Shown here one piece after another: positions 59,523 to 64,000 of a DNA stretch of 64,000 nucleotides. Below the pieces are notes generated by a model, which saw nothing but the letters and a program-made list of their open reading frames with translations, had not been told where the DNA came from and ran no database searches. The DNA is from Archangium violaceum (GTDB taxonomy: Bacteria; Myxococcota; Myxococcia; Myxococcales; Myxococcaceae). The stretch covers positions 3,907,501-3,971,500 of the forward strand of contig NZ_CP069338.1 in assembly GCF_016859125.1 (NCBI RefSeq). The letters are read 5' to 3'. How positions within the stretch are numbered: position 1 is the first letter of the stretch; each line of letters starts with the position of its first letter. The position numbers and the translations under genes were made by a program.

Positions 59523-60740
59523 GTGGCCACTTCTCCGGACATCCTGCGAGCGCGGCTCGAAGACCGCGCGGATCTGCTCGAGGCCACGCGGCTGCGGTAC
59601 CGGGCCTTGGAGAAGCTGTTGCGCGCCTTCTTCTGGAAGGACCGGGTGCGGGCCAACCTCGAGCTGCTGCGCGAGGTGGCGCTGGCCCAGCCGGAGGTGG
59701 ACGCCACGCTGGAGTCCGTGGCCCGGCGCGCGGAGGCCGAGGGTTGGCCAAGGGGCTCGGCGCCCATGGCGCTGCTGTCCGAGGTGGAGCGGTTGCGCGA
59801 GGCAGTCGCGTGGGAGGTGGAGCGGCGGCTCATCGCGAAGAAGAAGCCGGAGCTCCTCGGGGATGCGCTGCTGAAGCTGGAGGAGGAGGTGCTGGACGCG
59901 GGGCCGCTGCTGGGCCGGCGCCTGTGGGCCCAGGCGGTGGAGATGTTGCCGCGCAACCTCCCGGAGCTTCGGGCCGCGTGCGTGGCGGCGGAGGTCTTCG
60001 AGCGAATCTTCAAGCGCCCGACGTTGGCTGGCGCGCTGCCCTTCGACGCGGCGGAGGCGGACGAGGTGCGTCGGGCACTGCCCGTGGCCGAGACGGCGCT
60101 GGAGGCGCTCTGGGCCCGGCTGGACCGCTTCGACGCCACGGGCCGGGTGAGGGCCTTCCTGGAGAAGCGGGCCAGGCGCGCGCCGGTGCATCCGCCGCGC
60201 AGCGGGCCGGAGCTGTTGCTGCACGCGGACTTCTGGCACGACCTGGCGCGTGCCCGGTTGAAGGCGTTGCTGGAGGAGCGCCTGTCGCCGGTGGTGCCTC
60301 GCGAGGAGGAGTGGCCGGAGCTGCTGGGGTGGTTGGTGGCGCGGGAGTCCTCGGCGGAGGCGCGGCTGCCGGCCTCGGAGGTGCTGTGCGAGGGGCGTGC
60401 GGGGCTGCTGGAGGTGGCGGCGGAGCTGGCGGCGCTGTCCCATGCGCGACCCCAGGGCGCGTGGAGTGAGGAGGCCGCGTGGGTGCGGTTGTGGACGGCG
60501 GCGCAGCGGGCTCGGGCCGAGACCGGCCCCGACCTGGAGCGGCTGCGCGAGTCGCTGCGCCTCTTCATCCGGCTGCGGGGCCAGGGGCAGACCCCGGCGA
60601 GGCTCTTCTCCGAGGCACGGGGGCAGCTCCCCCGGCTCCCCTCCGGGCACGTGGATGACGAGGTGGACGATCTGCCGGGACTGGTGCAGAGGGCCCGGGA
60701 GGCAGCCGGGCGGCCTCGCGCGGGGCGGATGTCAGGGTAA
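59523..60740 (+). CDS. hypothetical helical protein upstream of recF
   Basis: A 405-aa protein from GTG 59523 (MATSPDILRARLEDRADLLE); the long upstream frame from 59328 lies inside the divergent Uma2 promoter and is unlikely. The chain is almost wholly helical and rich in Ala, Leu, Arg and Glu, with coiled-coil character (LLEATRLRYRALEKLLRAFF). No signal peptide, membrane segment or catalytic motif is seen. It ends 48 bp before recF on the same strand, so the two may be co-transcribed. Confidence 0.7.
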   Translation: MATSPDILRARLEDRADLLEATRLRYRALEKLLRAFFWKDRVRANLELLREVALAQPEVDATLESVARRAEAEGWPRGSAPMALLSEVERLREAVAWEVERRLIAKKKPELLGDALLKLEEEVLDAGPLLGRRLWAQAVEMLPRNLPELRAACVAAEVFERIFKRPTLAGALPFDAAEADEVRRALPVAETALEALWARLDRFDATGRVRAFLEKRARRAPVHPPRSGPELLLHADFWHDLARARLKALLEERLSPVVPREEEWPELLGWLVARESSAEARLPASEVLCEGRAGLLEVAAELAALSHARPQGAWSEEAAWVRLWTAAQRARAETGPDLERLRESLRLFIRLRGQGQTPARLFSEARGQLPRLPSGHVDDEVDDLPGLVQRAREAAGRPRAGRMSG

Positions 60741-60788
60741 TCCTTTAGCCTGGACGCTCGCATCACCGGATGGGAGAAAGGTACTCCC

Positions 60789-61937
60789 GTGCGCCTGCTG
60801 GCACTTCATGTCCAGGACTTCCGAAACCTCGGCCAGGTCTCCCTGGCGCCGAGCCCGCACGCGACCATCGCCGTGGGGCAGAACGGCCAGGGGAAGACGA
60901 ACCTGCTGGAGGGGCTCTACTTCCTGGCGACGCTCAAGCCCCTGCGCGCTGGCCGCCTGTCGGAGCTCGTGCGGTGGGGGACGAAGTCCGCCCGGGTGAC
61001 GGGCCGCTTCCTGCTCAAGGGCGCGGAGCGGGAGATTTCCGTCGAGGTCGCCGGAGGCGTGCGGCAGGCCTTCGTGGACGGGAAGAAGGCGTCGAGCCTG
61101 GAGGAGTACTTCGGGGGCGTGTCGGTGGTGGCCTTCACCCCGGACGACCTGGAGGTGGTGAAGGGCGGGCCGGACTCGCGGCGGGCCTTCCTGGACCGGG
61201 CGGTGTTCAACCGCTTCCCGGCCTTCCTACGCGAGAGCCGTGAGTACGGGCGGGCGCTGAAGAGCCGCAACCGGTTGTTGCGCGAGGGCGCGGTGGAGCC
61301 GGCGTACCTGGAGGCCTACGACGAGACGCTCGCGAAGGCGGGAGCGCGGGTGTACGCGAGGCGGCGGGCGCTGATGGCGGAGCTGGCGCCGAGGGCCCAG
61401 GCGACGTTCGCCTCCATTGGCCGCACGCCGGAGCCGGCGGCGTATGGCTACCACCCGGCGCACCTGGGAGACGTGGACTTCGCGACGGCAGACGAGGCGG
61501 CGCTGGCGGCGGCGCTGCGCGAGGCGCTGGCGACGCGCTCGCGCAGGGACCTGGACCGGGGCTTCACGTCGGTGGGCCCGCACGCGGACGACGTGACGGT
61601 GACGCTGGGCGGCCGGAGCGCTCGGGCGTACGCGAGCCAGGGACAGCAGCGCGCGCTGGTGCTGGGGTGGAAGATCGCCGAAATCGAGAACCTCGAGGCG
61701 GCGATGGGCTTCCTGCCGCTGTTGCTGCTCGACGACGTATCGAGCGAGCTGGACCCGGAGCGCAACGCGTACCTGATGAACTACCTGGCGGCGAGCGGGG
61801 CCCAGGTGTTCCTCACGACGACGGACGCGGGCCTGGTGCGCGGGGCCGCGGCGGAGGACACGCTGTGGCTGGGCGTGCGCGCCGGAGACGTGACGAGCCC
61901 CCCTCCGGCCGAGCAACCCGCGAGCGGGCCCGCCTGA
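60789..61937 (+). CDS. recF: DNA replication and repair protein RecF
   Basis: A 382-aa SMC-like ATPase from GTG 60789. Seen: the N-terminal LALHVQDFRNL, Walker A GQNGQGKT (residues 30-37), the signature SQGQQRALVLGWKIAEIE and Walker B LLLLDDVSSELDPERN. RecF binds gapped duplex DNA and, with RecO and RecR, loads RecA in the cytoplasm. The length is normal, with a short Pro-rich tail (SPPPAEQPASGPA). The classic dnaA-dnaN-recF-gyrB order is not seen here; the neighbours are unknown. Confidence 0.95.
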   Translation: MRLLALHVQDFRNLGQVSLAPSPHATIAVGQNGQGKTNLLEGLYFLATLKPLRAGRLSELVRWGTKSARVTGRFLLKGAEREISVEVAGGVRQAFVDGKKASSLEEYFGGVSVVAFTPDDLEVVKGGPDSRRAFLDRAVFNRFPAFLRESREYGRALKSRNRLLREGAVEPAYLEAYDETLAKAGARVYARRRALMAELAPRAQATFASIGRTPEPAAYGYHPAHLGDVDFATADEAALAAALREALATRSRRDLDRGFTSVGPHADDVTVTLGGRSARAYASQGQQRALVLGWKIAEIENLEAAMGFLPLLLLDDVSSELDPERNAYLMNYLAASGAQVFLTTTDAGLVRGAAAEDTLWLGVRAGDVTSPPPAEQPASGPA

Positions 61938-61963
61938 GAATCGCCCCTCTTCGGGGGACGGCT

Positions 61964-62698
61964 CTACCAGTGCCAGCCGCGCCCGGGGCGTCCCGCCGTC
62001 CAGAGACCGGTGGGCACGAAGCTCACGATGACGAGCATCCCCAGGTACAGCCCGAGCGCCTGGAATGACGGGTTGCCGAATCGCACGAGCAGCAGGGGGA
62101 GGGCGATGCTCCACGCCAGCGTCATCCATCGCGCGAGCGGGTGGGGGATGAGACGGAGGAGTCCCACGCCGAGACATGGGGTGAACAGGGGCTGAAGCCT
62201 GCTCGCGAACGAGCGGTCCTTCTCGAGTGCCCGGTGCAACTGCTCCATGTACCGCTGACGCTCGGCGAGCTGCTCGGCGTTTTCCTCCTGGTGGGCCTTC
62301 TGGAGGACCTTCACCTGCTCGCGGGTCTCGGCCTCGGCCTGCTCCCGGGCGCGCCAGCGCTCCTGGTCGTACGCGAGCTGCTCGGGTGTCTGGAGATCCG
62401 CGCCACAGGTGGTGCACTCCCGGGTGAAGCGCCCGTTCTCGGTCTGGCACCGCATGCAGCGCGGGAAGTGCTGCCCCTGCGCTTGCGTGTCATCGAGCGC
62501 GAGCGGCGTCTGCCCATGGAGCTTGAAGCGCTCGACGTGGGCCTCGGGCACGGCCACCGAGGAGGGCGCCTCGCCGCCGGGTCCCACGACGGACTCGAAG
62601 CGGCCACCGTCCTGCAAGCGCACCTGTCCCCCGGCGGGCGTCTTGTCGCCACGCGCGCGCTCGAGGTGCATGAAGCGGGAGAACTTGTTGGAGGACAT
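61964..62698 (-). CDS. zinc-ribbon protein with two C-terminal membrane helices
   Basis: A 244-aa protein. Residues 80-100 hold two Cys pairs (CMRCQTENGRFTRECTTC), a zinc ribbon of the double-psi 'CxxC...CxxC' kind. Residues 105-160 are a charged coiled coil (EQAEAETREQVKVLQKAHQE). Two hydrophobic segments close the protein (LARWMTLAWSIALPLLLVRF; LGLYLGMLVIVSFVPTGLW). Family unknown. Its ATG is 3 nt after the AAA+ gene stop, so the pair is co-transcribed and may work together at the inner membrane. Confidence 0.78.
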   Translation of the reverse strand: MSSNKFSRFMHLERARGDKTPAGGQVRLQDGGRFESVVGPGGEAPSSVAVPEAHVERFKLHGQTPLALDDTQAQGQHFPRCMRCQTENGRFTRECTTCGADLQTPEQLAYDQERWRAREQAEAETREQVKVLQKAHQEENAEQLAERQRYMEQLHRALEKDRSFASRLQPLFTPCLGVGLLRLIPHPLARWMTLAWSIALPLLLVRFGNPSFQALGLYLGMLVIVSFVPTGLWTAGRPGRGWHW

Positions 62699-62701
62699 CG
62701 C

Positions 62702-64000
<1,299 letters not shown>

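Overview
The window is GC-rich DNA that looks like a myxobacterium of the Cystobacterineae (Archangium/Cystobacter type). This is an inference from the very high G+C with GC3-rich codons, long lipoproteins, a FadL-DUF1571 operon, polymorphic toxins, a GH6 cellulase and a heavy IS load; no marker fixes the genus. It opens inside a 23S rRNA gene followed by 5S rRNA and a strong hairpin, then decayed IS21 and IS66 elements.

From 5 to 17 kb there are two compact operons. Facing right, a large lipoprotein, a FadL-type outer-membrane transporter and a DUF1571 protein overlap by 4 bp each. Facing left, a flavin monooxygenase, an HSL-type esterase, an SDR, a TetR regulator and a PF10118 metal-dependent hydrolase are chained by short overlaps; this resembles the mycobacterial mymA operon in content.

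From 17 to 31.5 kb, on the minus strand, lies the most unusual locus: a secreted SH3b protein, a giant gene of about 1,907 codons with a C39-like cysteine peptidase fold and an M23-like fold, and a 726-aa protein ending in a SleB-like wall hydrolase. The giant gene is cut by an IS1380-type element; removing the element and one copy of its 5-bp target duplication restores the frame exactly. A lipoprotein paralogous to the SH3b protein lies upstream. I read this as a candidate cell-wall-attacking effector cluster, possibly with its own protection proteins.

From 31.6 to 47 kb is a mostly metabolic stretch: aromatic amino acid hydroxylase with a LysR regulator, a frameshifted lipoprotein, a Cys-rich protein plus a DxDG lipoprotein, a GNAT gene broken by a TGA, a SUV3-like helicase, a DCC protein, GNAT, an aldehyde dehydrogenase, a GH6 cellulase with a palindromic upstream operator, and an APH-type kinase.

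From 47.4 to 58.5 kb is an IS-riddled island. A dead IS1182 element contains a second IS1380 copy and an ISAs1/IS4-type element, each with clean target duplications. Next is a three-gene toxin module (small partner, membrane-spanning toxin with a CdiA-type C-terminal domain, putative immunity). Further on, a second ISAs1/IS4-type copy sits inside an older transposase remnant, followed by a truncated ORF and an orphan bacteriocin-immunity-like gene. The window ends with Uma2, an unknown protein, RecF, a zinc-ribbon membrane protein and a partial AAA+ ATPase.
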